Assembly (NCBI RefSeq): GCF_042665155.1
Contig: NZ_JBHTCG010000003.1
Span: forward strand, 1 to 64,000
Source of the DNA: Sphaerisporangium rhizosphaerae
GTDB taxonomy: Bacteria > Actinomycetota > Actinomycetes > Streptosporangiales > Streptosporangiaceae
Reading direction: 5' to 3'
Length of the DNA stretch: 64,000 nucleotides
Positions 1 through 7,337 of the stretch are shown here, in pieces (the first letter of the stretch is position 1; every line of letters begins with the position of its first letter). The notes below the pieces were generated by a model. That model saw nothing but the letters and a program-made list of their open reading frames with translations. It was not told the DNA's origin and did not search any database. The translations under genes were made by a program, and so were the position numbers.

Positions 1-807
1 GTCGCCGGCGGCGCGGTCCTCGCCGCGGCGGCCGGGCCGGCCGCCTGGCGCCTGCTGACCGGCGGGCGGCGCCGCGTGCTGCCGCTGGCCGCCGCCGCGC
101 TCGCCGTGGCGGCCTACCAGCTCTGCTACTTCGCCGCCGTCGGGCGCACCGGGGTCGCCGTCGGGACCGTGGTGGCGATCGGCAGCGGTCCGGCCTTCAC
201 CGGGGTGCTGTCCTGGCTGCGGCACGGCGCGCGCCCCGGCCGGCGCTGGACGGCCGCGACCGCCGCCGCCGTCGCCGGGTGCGCCGCCCTGGTCCTTGGA
301 GGACAGGCGGTCGGCGTCGATCCGGCCGGCGTCCTGCTCGCCCTCCTGGGCGGCCTGCTCTACGGCTTCTACGCCGTGACCGCCGCCCGGTCCATCACCG
401 CGGGCGCGGCCTCCGGCGCGGTCATGGGCGTGATGTTCGGCGGCGCGGCGGTGGTCATGCTGCCGGTGCTGCTCTGGGGCGGCACGCCCCTGCCGGCCGA
501 CCCGCGCGGGCTGCTCACCGCCCTGTACCTCGGCTGCGCCACCACCGCCCTGTCCTATTACCTGTACGGGCGCGGGCTGCGCACCACGCCGGTGGCCAGA
601 GCGGCCACCCTGGCCCTCACCGAGCCCGCCGTGGCGGCCCTGCTCGGCGTGGCCGTCCTGCACGAACGGCTCACCGCCGTCTCCTGGGCGGGGCTGGCCC
701 TGCTCGGCGCCGGCCTGGTCGTGGTGGCACTTCCCGCGCGGGCCGGCGCCCCGGAGGCGGGGCCGCAGGCCCGCGCCTGCGGCGAGCGGGCAGAATCGTC
801 GGCGTGA
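1..807 (+). CDS. EamA/DMT-family permease, C-terminal part
   Basis: The frame is open from the first base, so 268 residues of a longer integral-membrane protein are seen and the start lies left of the window. Alternating hydrophobic segments cover the whole piece. The last stretch (ERLTAVSWAGLALLGAG) is the typical closing helix of an EamA repeat. Family members carry small metabolites or amino acids across the cytoplasmic membrane; the substrate cannot be told. The stop codon overlaps the GTG start of the GntR gene (GTGA), so the regulator is probably co-translated with the carrier. The tail after the last helix is short and Ala/Gly/Pro-rich. Confidence 0.85.
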   Translation, partial: VAGGAVLAAAAGPAAWRLLTGGRRRVLPLAAAALAVAAYQLCYFAAVGRTGVAVGTVVAIGSGPAFTGVLSWLRHGARPGRRWTAATAAAVAGCAALVLGGQAVGVDPAGVLLALLGGLLYGFYAVTAARSITAGAASGAVMGVMFGGAAVVMLPVLLWGGTPLPADPRGLLTALYLGCATTALSYYLYGRGLRTTPVARAATLALTEPAVAALLGVAVLHERLTAVSWAGLALLGAGLVVVALPARAGAPEAGPQARACGERAESSA

Positions 808-1421
808 AGCTGCGCCCGGTCTCCACGGTCGACGCCCTCGCCGCCGCCCTGCGCCGGCGCGTGCTCTCCGGTGAGATCCCCCCAGGCACCGCGCTGCCCG
901 AGCAGGAGCTCGGGACGCTCTACGGCGTGGCGCGTCCCACCGTCCGCGAGGCCCTGGCCCTGCTCGTCCACGAGGGCCTGCTGCGGCGCGAGCGCAACCG
1001 CAGCGCCTACGTCCCGGAGGTGACCAGCACCGACCTGGACGACCTGATGTACGTCCGCCGGCCGCTGGAGGACCTCATGGCGGTCAAGCTGGCCGGCCGG
1101 CGGGTGCCCCGCGCGGACTCCGCGCTCACCCGGATGGCCGCCCTGGAGCGGGACGCCCCGTGGGCCGACGTCGTGGCCGAGCACATGACGCTGCACGAGG
1201 AACTGATCGTCGCCGTGGGCAGCCCCCGGCTGCAGCGCCTCTACGGGGTCCTGGCCGCCGAGACCCGGCTCGGCCTGGTGCGGCTGCGCACCGTGTACCC
1301 CGACCGGGCGACGCTGGTCGCGGAGCACCGGCACCTGCTGGACGCCATCGCGCGGGGCCCGGCGGAGGCCGCACGGGCGGCCGTGGCCGCCCATCTGGAC
1401 CACACTTGGGGTGATGAATGA
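804..1421 (+). CDS. GntR-family transcriptional regulator (FadR/FCD type)
   Basis: This 205-residue protein has an N-terminal winged helix (residues about 5-72), including the recognition-helix pattern GVARPTVREALALLVHEGLL and the wing RRERNRSAYV. A helical FCD-like effector domain (about 80-200) follows, with the expected conserved His residues near HEEL and HRHLL. Such regulators bind a small acid or metabolite and release DNA. GTG 804 was chosen because it overlaps the permease stop and leaves exactly the wHTH at the N-terminus. The likely target is the permease operon itself, which is an inference from position only. Confidence 0.88.
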   Translation: MKLRPVSTVDALAAALRRRVLSGEIPPGTALPEQELGTLYGVARPTVREALALLVHEGLLRRERNRSAYVPEVTSTDLDDLMYVRRPLEDLMAVKLAGRRVPRADSALTRMAALERDAPWADVVAEHMTLHEELIVAVGSPRLQRLYGVLAAETRLGLVRLRTVYPDRATLVAEHRHLLDAIARGPAEAARAAVAAHLDHTWGDE

Positions 1422-1464
1422 CGGTCCGCGCGGGCGGTGAAATGGCGCTGATGAGCGGCTTCCC

Positions 1465-1494
1465 TTGCATGGAGTGCTCGTAAGTCGTCACAAT
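1465..1494 (+). promoter_or_regulatory. Predicted promoter for a leaderless transcript
   Basis: TTGCAT (1465-1470) and CACAAT (1489-1494) are separated by 18 bases. The -10-like box ends seven bases before the ATG at 1502, and no Shine-Dalgarno sequence is visible. The arrangement fits a housekeeping-sigma promoter giving a leaderless mRNA, which is common in actinobacteria. Confidence 0.4.
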
Positions 1495-1501
1495 CGCGCC
1501 C

Positions 1502-1852
1502 ATGCACGGCAACTCTGTGCCGGATACCTATGTCTACGTCACCGAAGAGGGCGTCACACGTCACTACGCCGATGGCAGCGTGGAAGCCCTCGCGTGGGAG
1601 GACGTCGTCGAGGTCCGGGTCGGCGGGGTCACGGAATCCGACATCCTGATCGTCCTGCTCGACCGCGACGGGCAAGGATGCGTGGTGCCGCGCTCGGCGA
1701 CCGACGCCACCTTCCTGGCGCGGCTGCGCTATCTGCCGGACTTCGACCTCGAGCGGCTGAGCGAGGCGTTCACGGCCGCCACGCCGACCTACGTGGTCGT
1801 GTGGCGCAGCCCCGACCCGCCCGCCCCCCTGCCCGACCTCGAATACGACTGA
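1502..1852 (+). CDS. Small conserved-looking hypothetical protein
   Basis: A soluble 116-residue protein without a signal peptide or membrane segment. The first 75 residues alternate charged and hydrophobic residues in short beta-strand-like runs (TYVYVTEEGVTRHYADGS, then EDVVEVRVGG, then DILIVLLDRDG), suggesting a small all-beta, perhaps PH-like, fold. The C-terminus carries an acidic, Pro-rich tail. Codon use matches its neighbours, so the gene looks real. It stands alone between the GntR gene and a converging crotonase gene, and no function can be assigned. Confidence 0.65.
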   Translation: MHGNSVPDTYVYVTEEGVTRHYADGSVEALAWEDVVEVRVGGVTESDILIVLLDRDGQGCVVPRSATDATFLARLRYLPDFDLERLSEAFTAATPTYVVVWRSPDPPAPLPDLEYD

Positions 1853-1925
1853 CCCGGTACCAAGGGGGCCGGGTCGTCCGCGCGAGCCCCGGCGGACGGC
1901 CGCGCCGTGGTGCGGGCCGTCCGGT

Positions 1926-2702
1926 TCACGGGCCGGCGTCCGGTGGCCGGTTTCCGTGCCGGCCCTCGCCCGACCTGAAGCGGCCGACGTTCTCGGCGAC
2001 CGCTCCGCGCAGCGAGAGCAGGCCGTGGCGGTACTCGTTGCGCAGGGCCTCCTCCTCGGCCAGTCCTTCCTGTTCCAGGGCGGAGAGCCGGTCCTGCCGC
2101 ATGCACTCCTGAGGCTGCCCGGCGAGCTGGAGCGCCAGCTCCTCGGCGTGCGACCGCGCCGTCCCTGGCGGGACCACCCGGTCGGCCAGGCCGATGCGCA
2201 GGGCCTCCGCGGCGTCCACCGGGCGTCCGGTGAGGATCATGTCCATCGCCCGGCCCGCCCCGACCAGCCGCGGCAGCCGCACGGTGCCGCCGTCGACCAG
2301 GGGAACGCCCCAGCGGCGGCAGTACACCCCGAAGGTCGCGTCCTCGGCGGCCACCCGCAGGTCGCACCAGATCGCCAGCTCCAGCCCGCCGGCCACCGCG
2401 TACCCCTCGACGGCCGCGATCACCGGCTTGGACAGGCGCATGCGCGTCGGGCCCATCGGGCCGTCCCCGTCCGGCTCGACGCGGTTGCCGCGCTCGGTGC
2501 CGATCGCGTGCAGGTCGGCGCCGGAGCAGAAGGTGCCCCCCTCGCCCCACAGCACCGCGACGGCCGCGTCGGAGGCCTCGAAGGCGCGGAAGGCGTCGGC
2601 GAGCGCGGCGGCGGCCGGCCCGTCCACCGCGTTGCGGACCTGCGGGCGCGACAGGACGATGGTCGTGACCGGGCCGGACCGCTCCAGGCGAATACCAGAC
2701 AT
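1926..2702 (-). CDS. Enoyl-CoA hydratase/isomerase (crotonase) family protein
   Basis: A 258-residue crotonase-fold protein. The first oxyanion-hole segment is GGTFCSGADL (about 55-64) and the second is GYAVAGGLELA (about 100-110). The position of the first catalytic Glu of enoyl-CoA hydratase is kept (E108). The second, normally in an FGxPE motif, is replaced by Cys128 (FGVYCRRWG). The protein may therefore be an isomerase or hydrolase-like member rather than a standard hydratase. It probably acts on acyl-CoA thioesters in the cytoplasm. The gene stands alone and appears leaderless: TAGATT (2709-2714) lies six bases upstream of the ATG. Confidence 0.85.
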   Translation of the reverse strand: MSGIRLERSGPVTTIVLSRPQVRNAVDGPAAAALADAFRAFEASDAAVAVLWGEGGTFCSGADLHAIGTERGNRVEPDGDGPMGPTRMRLSKPVIAAVEGYAVAGGLELAIWCDLRVAAEDATFGVYCRRWGVPLVDGGTVRLPRLVGAGRAMDMILTGRPVDAAEALRIGLADRVVPPGTARSHAEELALQLAGQPQECMRQDRLSALEQEGLAEEEALRNEYRHGLLSLRGAVAENVGRFRSGEGRHGNRPPDAGP

Positions 2703-2708
2703 GTGCCG

Positions 2709-2714
2709 AATCTA
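2709..2714 (-). promoter_or_regulatory. -10 box of a leaderless promoter
   Basis: On the minus strand TAGATT lies six bases before the ATG of the crotonase gene (start at 2702), with no ribosome-binding site between them. This is the actinobacterial TANNNT leaderless pattern. No convincing -35 was seen. Confidence 0.4.
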
Positions 2715-2794
2715 GCGAGGCCGGGGCCGCCTACACGGTTTTGGACCGTTCCGTCAAGCGACCTCGGTCCGGAGTTAGAGGCCGATTGTGGCCA

Positions 2795-2824
2795 TTGCAC
2801 GGCTATTTCGCGCCGATGTAACGA
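2795..2824 (+). promoter_or_regulatory. Predicted promoter of the polysaccharide locus
   Basis: TTGCAC (2795-2800) and TAACGA (2819-2824) with an 18-base spacer, in a locally AT-richer stretch. Transcription from here would begin near 2831 and give a leader of about 127 bases before the ATG at 2958. That is long enough to hold a structured RNA. Confidence 0.35.
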
Positions 2825-2865
2825 TCTTTAGTATGTGAACGGGTACCCGCGCTCGTGATGTTTGA

Positions 2866-2940
2866 GCCACGTGTCAACCAAAGGGACGCAATGGCCGTCT
2901 GGTATCTGCACGGTCCGGCAGCAGCCACGGTCCGGCGTGA
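2866..2940 (+). ncRNA. Possible degenerate GEMM-I (c-di-GMP)-like leader
   Basis: Within the 5' leader of the first polysaccharide gene, GTGTCAACC (2871-2879), AAA and GGGACGCAA (2883-2891) recall the conserved core of class I c-di-GMP riboswitches (CAAACC ... GGGACGCAAAGCC). A stem GGCCGT/ACGGTCC (2893-2898 with 2910-2916) and a duplicated CACGGTCCGGC (2909-2919, 2926-2936) follow. The P1b stem is almost absent and the 3' part fits poorly, so this may be chance or a decayed element. GGGACGCAA also occurs inside a coding region of this window, which weakens the case. Confidence 0.22.
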
Positions 2941-2957
2941 GCAGGGTAGGGGTGGGC

Positions 2958-4424
2958 ATGAGGGTGGGGCTGGAGGAGCGTGACGCCGCGCTCCTTGAAG
3001 TAGGCCCGCTGACGGCGTCCAGCATCTGGACGCGCTCCTATATGCGGGCTCTACTGGCGGGCGATCTGGCGTGTGCCTTGATCGCCTGTGAGGCGGTCAT
3101 GGGATTCAGGCTCTGGGTGGGCGCCTTCATCCCGTGGTCGGAGTTGTTGTTCGGTTTCGGCCTCGCGCTGGTGGCCTGGCCCGGCGCCATGGTGCTGGCC
3201 GGGGTGTACCGCGAGAAGAGTCACGGCGAGGGCAGCGAGGAGTTCCGCGCGGTCTTCGAGGGCGGGGTGGGGCTCACGGCGGCCGTGGCGATCGCCGCGT
3301 ACGCCACCCAGACGATGATCGCCCGAAGCTACGTCATGGCGATGCTGCCGCTGGCGACGGCGCTCACGCTGGTGTTCCGCTACCGCATGCGCAAGCGGCT
3401 GCACCGCCGGCGCGCCGAGGGCGAGTACCTCCGGCGCGTCGTCGCCGTCGGGCACAGGACGGCCGTGCTCGACCTGGTCATGCAGTTCCGGCGCCAGCCG
3501 TACCACGGCATGCGCGTCGTCGCGGCGTGCCTGCCGCCGGGGCAGTACCCCGGCAACGGGCTCGACGTCGACGGCGTCCCGGTCTACGGCGACTTCGCCG
3601 ACGTCGCCATCGTGGCCGACAAGGTGTCCGCGGACGCGGTCGCCGTGCTGGCCTGCCCCGAGCTGGACGGCGCCGCGCTGCGCCGGCTGGCCTGGAGCAT
3701 CGAGAGCAAGGGCACCGAGCTGTTCGTCGCCCCCGCCCTCATGGACGTCGCCGGGCCGCGCACGAGCATCCGGCCGGTCGCCGGCATGCCCCTGCTTCAC
3801 GTCGAGCACCCCGAGTTCGACGGGACGCGCCAGATCGTCAAGAGCCTGTTCGACCGGCTGCTGGCGACGGCGGCGCTGACCGTCCTGGCGCTGCCCATGC
3901 TGGTGATCGCGCTGCTGGTGCGCACGACCAGCCCGGGGCCCGCCCTGTTCAGGCAGACCCGGGTGGGTCGCGCCGGGCGGGAGTTCCAGGTCTTCAAGTT
4001 CCGCACCATGGTGCGGGACGCCGAGAAGCTCAAGCTGGAGCTCCTGGATGACAACGAGTTTGACGGCGTGTTGTTCAAGATGCGGAACGATCCAAGGATC
4101 ACCCGCGTCGGCGGCTTCCTGCGCCGGTACTCGCTGGACGAGCTGCCGCAACTGCTGAACGTCCTGCGCGGCGAGATGTCGCTCGTCGGCCCGCGCCCGC
4201 CGCTTCCCGACGAGGTCGCCCAGTACGGCACCGACGTGCGCCGGCGCCTGGTCGTCAAGCCGGGCATGACGGGCCTGTGGCAGGTCAGCGGCCGGTCCGA
4301 CCTGTCCTGGGAGGAGTCGGTCCGCCTCGACCTGCGCTACGTCGAGAACTGGTCGCTCATCCTGGACCTGCAGATCCTGTGGAAGACCTGGTCGGCCGTC
4401 ACCCGCGGCGGAGGGGCGTACTAG
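2958..4424 (+). CDS. Polyprenyl-phosphate sugar-1-phosphate transferase (initiating glycosyltransferase)
   Basis: A 488-residue protein of the WcaJ/CpsE type. The N-terminal half has four hydrophobic helices and a nucleotide-binding-like middle domain. The C-terminal bacterial sugar transferase domain (about 293-488) shows RVGRAGREFQVFKFRTMV, RRYSLDELPQLLNVLRG and LVGPRPPLP. It transfers a hexose-1-phosphate to undecaprenyl phosphate at the membrane, the first step of repeat-unit assembly. ATG 2958 was preferred because it has a purine-rich AGGGTAGGGG just upstream. The longer in-frame TTG at 2862 would place coding sequence over the probable RNA leader. The stop overlaps the rfbA GTG. Confidence 0.9.
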   Translation: MRVGLEERDAALLEVGPLTASSIWTRSYMRALLAGDLACALIACEAVMGFRLWVGAFIPWSELLFGFGLALVAWPGAMVLAGVYREKSHGEGSEEFRAVFEGGVGLTAAVAIAAYATQTMIARSYVMAMLPLATALTLVFRYRMRKRLHRRRAEGEYLRRVVAVGHRTAVLDLVMQFRRQPYHGMRVVAACLPPGQYPGNGLDVDGVPVYGDFADVAIVADKVSADAVAVLACPELDGAALRRLAWSIESKGTELFVAPALMDVAGPRTSIRPVAGMPLLHVEHPEFDGTRQIVKSLFDRLLATAALTVLALPMLVIALLVRTTSPGPALFRQTRVGRAGREFQVFKFRTMVRDAEKLKLELLDDNEFDGVLFKMRNDPRITRVGGFLRRYSLDELPQLLNVLRGEMSLVGPRPPLPDEVAQYGTDVRRRLVVKPGMTGLWQVSGRSDLSWEESVRLDLRYVENWSLILDLQILWKTWSAVTRGGGAY

Positions 4425-5491
4425 TGAAGGCGCTCGTGCTCGCCGGCGGGTCAGGCACCCGCCTCCGGCCGATCACCCACACCTCGGCCAAGCAGCTCGT
4501 GCCGGTGGCCAACAAGCCCGTGCTGTTCTACGGGCTGGAGGCCATCGCCGCGGCGGGCATCCGCGAGGTCGGCATGGTGGTCGGCGACACCCACAAGGAG
4601 ATCGAGGCCGCCGTCGGCGACGGGTCGGCCTTCGGCCTGGAGGTCACCTACCTGCGCCAGCAGGCCCCCCTCGGCCTCGCCCACGCGGTGCTCATCGCCC
4701 GCGAGTACCTGGGCGAGGAGGACTTCGTCATGTACCTCGGCGACAACTTCATCGTCGGCGGCATCGAGCCCCTGGTTCGGCGGTTCGCGGGGGAGCGGCC
4801 CGACGCCCAGATCATGCTGACCCGCGTGCCCGACCCCCGGCAGTTCGGCGTCGCCCAGCTCGACGCCGGCGGCCGGGTGGTCGGCCTGGAGGAGAAGCCC
4901 GACGCCCCCAAGAGCGACCTGGCCCTGGTCGGCGTCTATCTGTTCAGTCCCGCGGTGCACGAGGCCGTCGCGGCGCTCAAGCCGTCCTGGCGCGGCGAGC
5001 TGGAGATCACCGAGGCGATCCAGTGGCTCATCGACGCCGGCCGCCCGGTCGCCTCCACCGTGATCTCCGGCTACTGGAAGGACACCGGCAACGTCGCCGA
5101 CATGCTGGAGGTCAACCGGCTCGTGCTGGAGGAGCTGGACCGGCGGCTGGACGGCGAGGTCGACGACGACAGCGAGCTCATCGGGCGGGTCGTGGTCGAG
5201 GCGGGAGCGCGGGTCACCCGTTCCCGCGTCGTCGGACCGGTGATCATCGGGGCCGGCGCGGTCGTGCGCGACTCCTACGTCGGGCCGTTCACCTCCGTGG
5301 CGGAGAACTGCCGGCTCGTGGACAGCGAAATCGAGTACTCGATCGTGCTGAGGCGCGCGTCCATTCAGGGGGTGCGCCGCATCGAGGCGTCCCTGATCGG
5401 GCACGACGTCGAGGTCACGCCCGCTCCCAACACGCCAAGAGCCCATCGGCTGGTGCTCGGAGATCACAGCAAGGTGCAGATCAGCTCATGA
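4424..5491 (+). CDS. rfbA: Glucose-1-phosphate thymidylyltransferase (long RmlA/StrD form)
   Basis: A 355-residue nucleotidyltransferase making dTDP-glucose from dTTP and glucose-1-phosphate. The signature LAGGSGTRLRPITHTSAKQL sits at the N-terminus. GDNF, EEKP and YWKDTGN motifs follow. The last 110 residues form a left-handed beta-helix-like domain, making this the long actinobacterial form rather than the 290-residue enteric type. GTG 4424 overlaps the preceding stop, and its own stop overlaps the rfbB ATG (ATGA). Tight coupling with rfbB and rfbD shows it feeds dTDP-rhamnose, or related deoxysugar, synthesis. Confidence 0.95.
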   Translation: MKALVLAGGSGTRLRPITHTSAKQLVPVANKPVLFYGLEAIAAAGIREVGMVVGDTHKEIEAAVGDGSAFGLEVTYLRQQAPLGLAHAVLIAREYLGEEDFVMYLGDNFIVGGIEPLVRRFAGERPDAQIMLTRVPDPRQFGVAQLDAGGRVVGLEEKPDAPKSDLALVGVYLFSPAVHEAVAALKPSWRGELEITEAIQWLIDAGRPVASTVISGYWKDTGNVADMLEVNRLVLEELDRRLDGEVDDDSELIGRVVVEAGARVTRSRVVGPVIIGAGAVVRDSYVGPFTSVAENCRLVDSEIEYSIVLRRASIQGVRRIEASLIGHDVEVTPAPNTPRAHRLVLGDHSKVQISS

Positions 5492-6468
5492 GGGTTCTGG
5501 TAACCGGCGGGGCCGGTTTCATCGGGTCGCACTATGTCCGCACGCTGCTCGGCGGCGGCTACCCCGCGTTCGCGGGAGCGCAGGTCACCGTGCTCGACCT
5601 GCTCACCTACGCGGGCAACCTCGCCAACCTCGCCCCCGTCGAGGGAGGCTACGCCTTCGTGCGCGGCGACGTCTGCGACGCCGGGCTGCTCGCCGAGGTC
5701 GTCCCCGGTCACGACGTGGTGGTCAACTTCGCCGCCGAGTCACACGTCGACCGGTCCATCGAGGGGCCGGGCGCGTTCGTGCGCACCAACGTCCTGGGCA
5801 CCCAGACGCTGCTCCAGGCGTGCCTCGACGCCGGGGTGCCCAAGGTCGTCCAGGTGTCCACCGACGAGGTGTACGGCTCGATCGACGAGGGCTCCTGGGC
5901 GGAGGACGCCCCGCTGGCGCCGCGCTCGCCGTACTCGGCGGCCAAGGCCGGCGGCGACCTGATGGCCCGCGCCTACGCCGTCACCCACGGGCTGCCGGTG
6001 TCGATCACGCGCTGCGGCAACAACTACGGGCCCTACCAGTTCCCCGAGAAGGTCGTCCCGCTCTTCGTCACCAACCTGCTCGAAGGCCGCAAGGTCCCGC
6101 TTTACGGGGACGGCGGCAACGTGCGCGACTGGGTGCACGTGGACGACCACTGCCGCGGCATCCAGCTCGTCGCCGAGCGGGGGGAGCCGGGCGAGGTCTA
6201 CCACATCGCGGGCACGGCGGAGCTGAGCAACCTCGAGCTCACCCGGCGCATCCTCGCCGAGCTGGACGCCGACTGGAGCTCGGTCGAGCCCGTCCCCGAC
6301 CGCAAGGGCCACGACCGCCGCTACTCCCTGGACGACGCCAGGCTGCGCGGCATGGGGTACGCCCCGCGCACCGGCTTCGACGAGGGCATCGCCGCCACCG
6401 TCGGCTGGTACGCCGACAACCCGTCCTGGTGGAAGCCGCTCAAGGGCGCTGTCAAGGGTGCTCGGTGA
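5488..6468 (+). CDS. rfbB: dTDP-glucose 4,6-dehydratase
   Basis: A 326-residue extended short-chain dehydrogenase. GGAGFIGSHY binds NAD+ near the N-terminus, STDEVYGS carries the catalytic Thr-Asp-Glu, and SPYSAAKAGGD holds the Tyr/Lys pair. RCGNNYGPYQFPEKVVPLF is the family signature for the nucleotide-sugar site. It converts dTDP-glucose to dTDP-4-keto-6-deoxyglucose, the branch point to rhamnose and to 4-amino or 3-amino deoxysugars. It overlaps rfbA by four bases and rfbD by four bases. Confidence 0.96.
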   Translation: MRVLVTGGAGFIGSHYVRTLLGGGYPAFAGAQVTVLDLLTYAGNLANLAPVEGGYAFVRGDVCDAGLLAEVVPGHDVVVNFAAESHVDRSIEGPGAFVRTNVLGTQTLLQACLDAGVPKVVQVSTDEVYGSIDEGSWAEDAPLAPRSPYSAAKAGGDLMARAYAVTHGLPVSITRCGNNYGPYQFPEKVVPLFVTNLLEGRKVPLYGDGGNVRDWVHVDDHCRGIQLVAERGEPGEVYHIAGTAELSNLELTRRILAELDADWSSVEPVPDRKGHDRRYSLDDARLRGMGYAPRTGFDEGIAATVGWYADNPSWWKPLKGAVKGAR

Positions 6469-7337
6469 AGCGGCTGCTGGTCACCGGCGCCAAGGGCATG
6501 CTCGGCGGCGCCGTGGTGGCCGAGGCCGAACGCGCCTCCGAGGCGCCCGACGTGCTGGCCTGCGGACGCGACCTCCTCGACCTGCGCTACCCCGACGGCG
6601 TGCGGCAACTGCTGCGCGAGGAGCGCCCGGACGTCGTGGTCAACTGCGCCGGATGGACCGCCGTGGACGACGCCGAGACGCACGAGATCGACGCGCTCGT
6701 GGTCAACGGCAGCGGCGTGCGCGCCCTCGCCCTCGGCTGCGAAGAGATCGGCGCCCGGCTGCTGCACATCTCCACCGACTACGTCTTCGACGGGACGGCC
6801 CGCACGCCCTACCCGGAGGACGCGCCGACCCGGCCGATCAACGCCTACGGGCGGGGCAAGCTGGCCGGCGAGGCCGTCGTCCTCGGCCTGCTGCCGCGGA
6901 CGGGTTACGTCGTGCGCACCGGATGGCTGTACGGCGCGGGCGGGCGCAACTTCGTCCAGACGATGATCGCCCTGGAGCGGTCGCGGGACACCGTCAACGT
7001 GGTCGACGACCAGCGCGGGCAGCCGACGTGGACCGGCGACCTGGCCGCGCGCCTGCTGTCTCTGGCCCGCTCCGACGCCCCACCCGGCGTCTACCACGGC
7101 ACCAGCGGCGGCCAGACGACCTGGTTCGAGCTGGCCCGCGAGGTCTTCACCCTGCTCGGAGCCGACCCGTCCCGGGTGCGGCCCGTCTCCAGCGCGGCCT
7201 TCCCCTCGCCGACCGCCCGGCCCGCTTACAGCGTGCTGGGCCACGGCCGCTGGGCCGTCGCCGGCATGCGGCCGCTGCGCCACTGGCGCGAGGCGCTGCA
7301 CGACGCCTGGCCCTCGCTGGTCGGAGGCCCGATCTGA
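6465..7337 (+). CDS. rfbD: dTDP-4-dehydrorhamnose reductase
   Basis: A 290-residue reductase that completes dTDP-L-rhamnose with NAD(P)H. GAKGMLGGAVV is the dinucleotide-binding loop. Other family marks are NCAGWTAVDDAE, STDYVFDG, NAYGRGKLAGE (catalytic Tyr/Lys) and RTGWLYG. The start is GTG 6465, overlapping the rfbB stop. The missing 3,5-epimerase rfbC is not in this operon but lies at the far end of the locus (42624). The stop codon overlaps the ATG of the MFS gene by one base. Confidence 0.95.
   Translation: MKRLLVTGAKGMLGGAVVAEAERASEAPDVLACGRDLLDLRYPDGVRQLLREERPDVVVNCAGWTAVDDAETHEIDALVVNGSGVRALALGCEEIGARLLHISTDYVFDGTARTPYPEDAPTRPINAYGRGKLAGEAVVLGLLPRTGYVVRTGWLYGAGGRNFVQTMIALERSRDTVNVVDDQRGQPTWTGDLAARLLSLARSDAPPGVYHGTSGGQTTWFELAREVFTLLGADPSRVRPVSSAAFPSPTARPAYSVLGHGRWAVAGMRPLRHWREALHDAWPSLVGGPI

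Noticed and set aside
2862..2957. Longer start (TTG 2862) for the initiating sugar transferase
   Set aside because: TTG is rare, the added 32 residues are not membrane-like, and they would cover the structured leader; ATG 2958 has a better ribosome-binding site.
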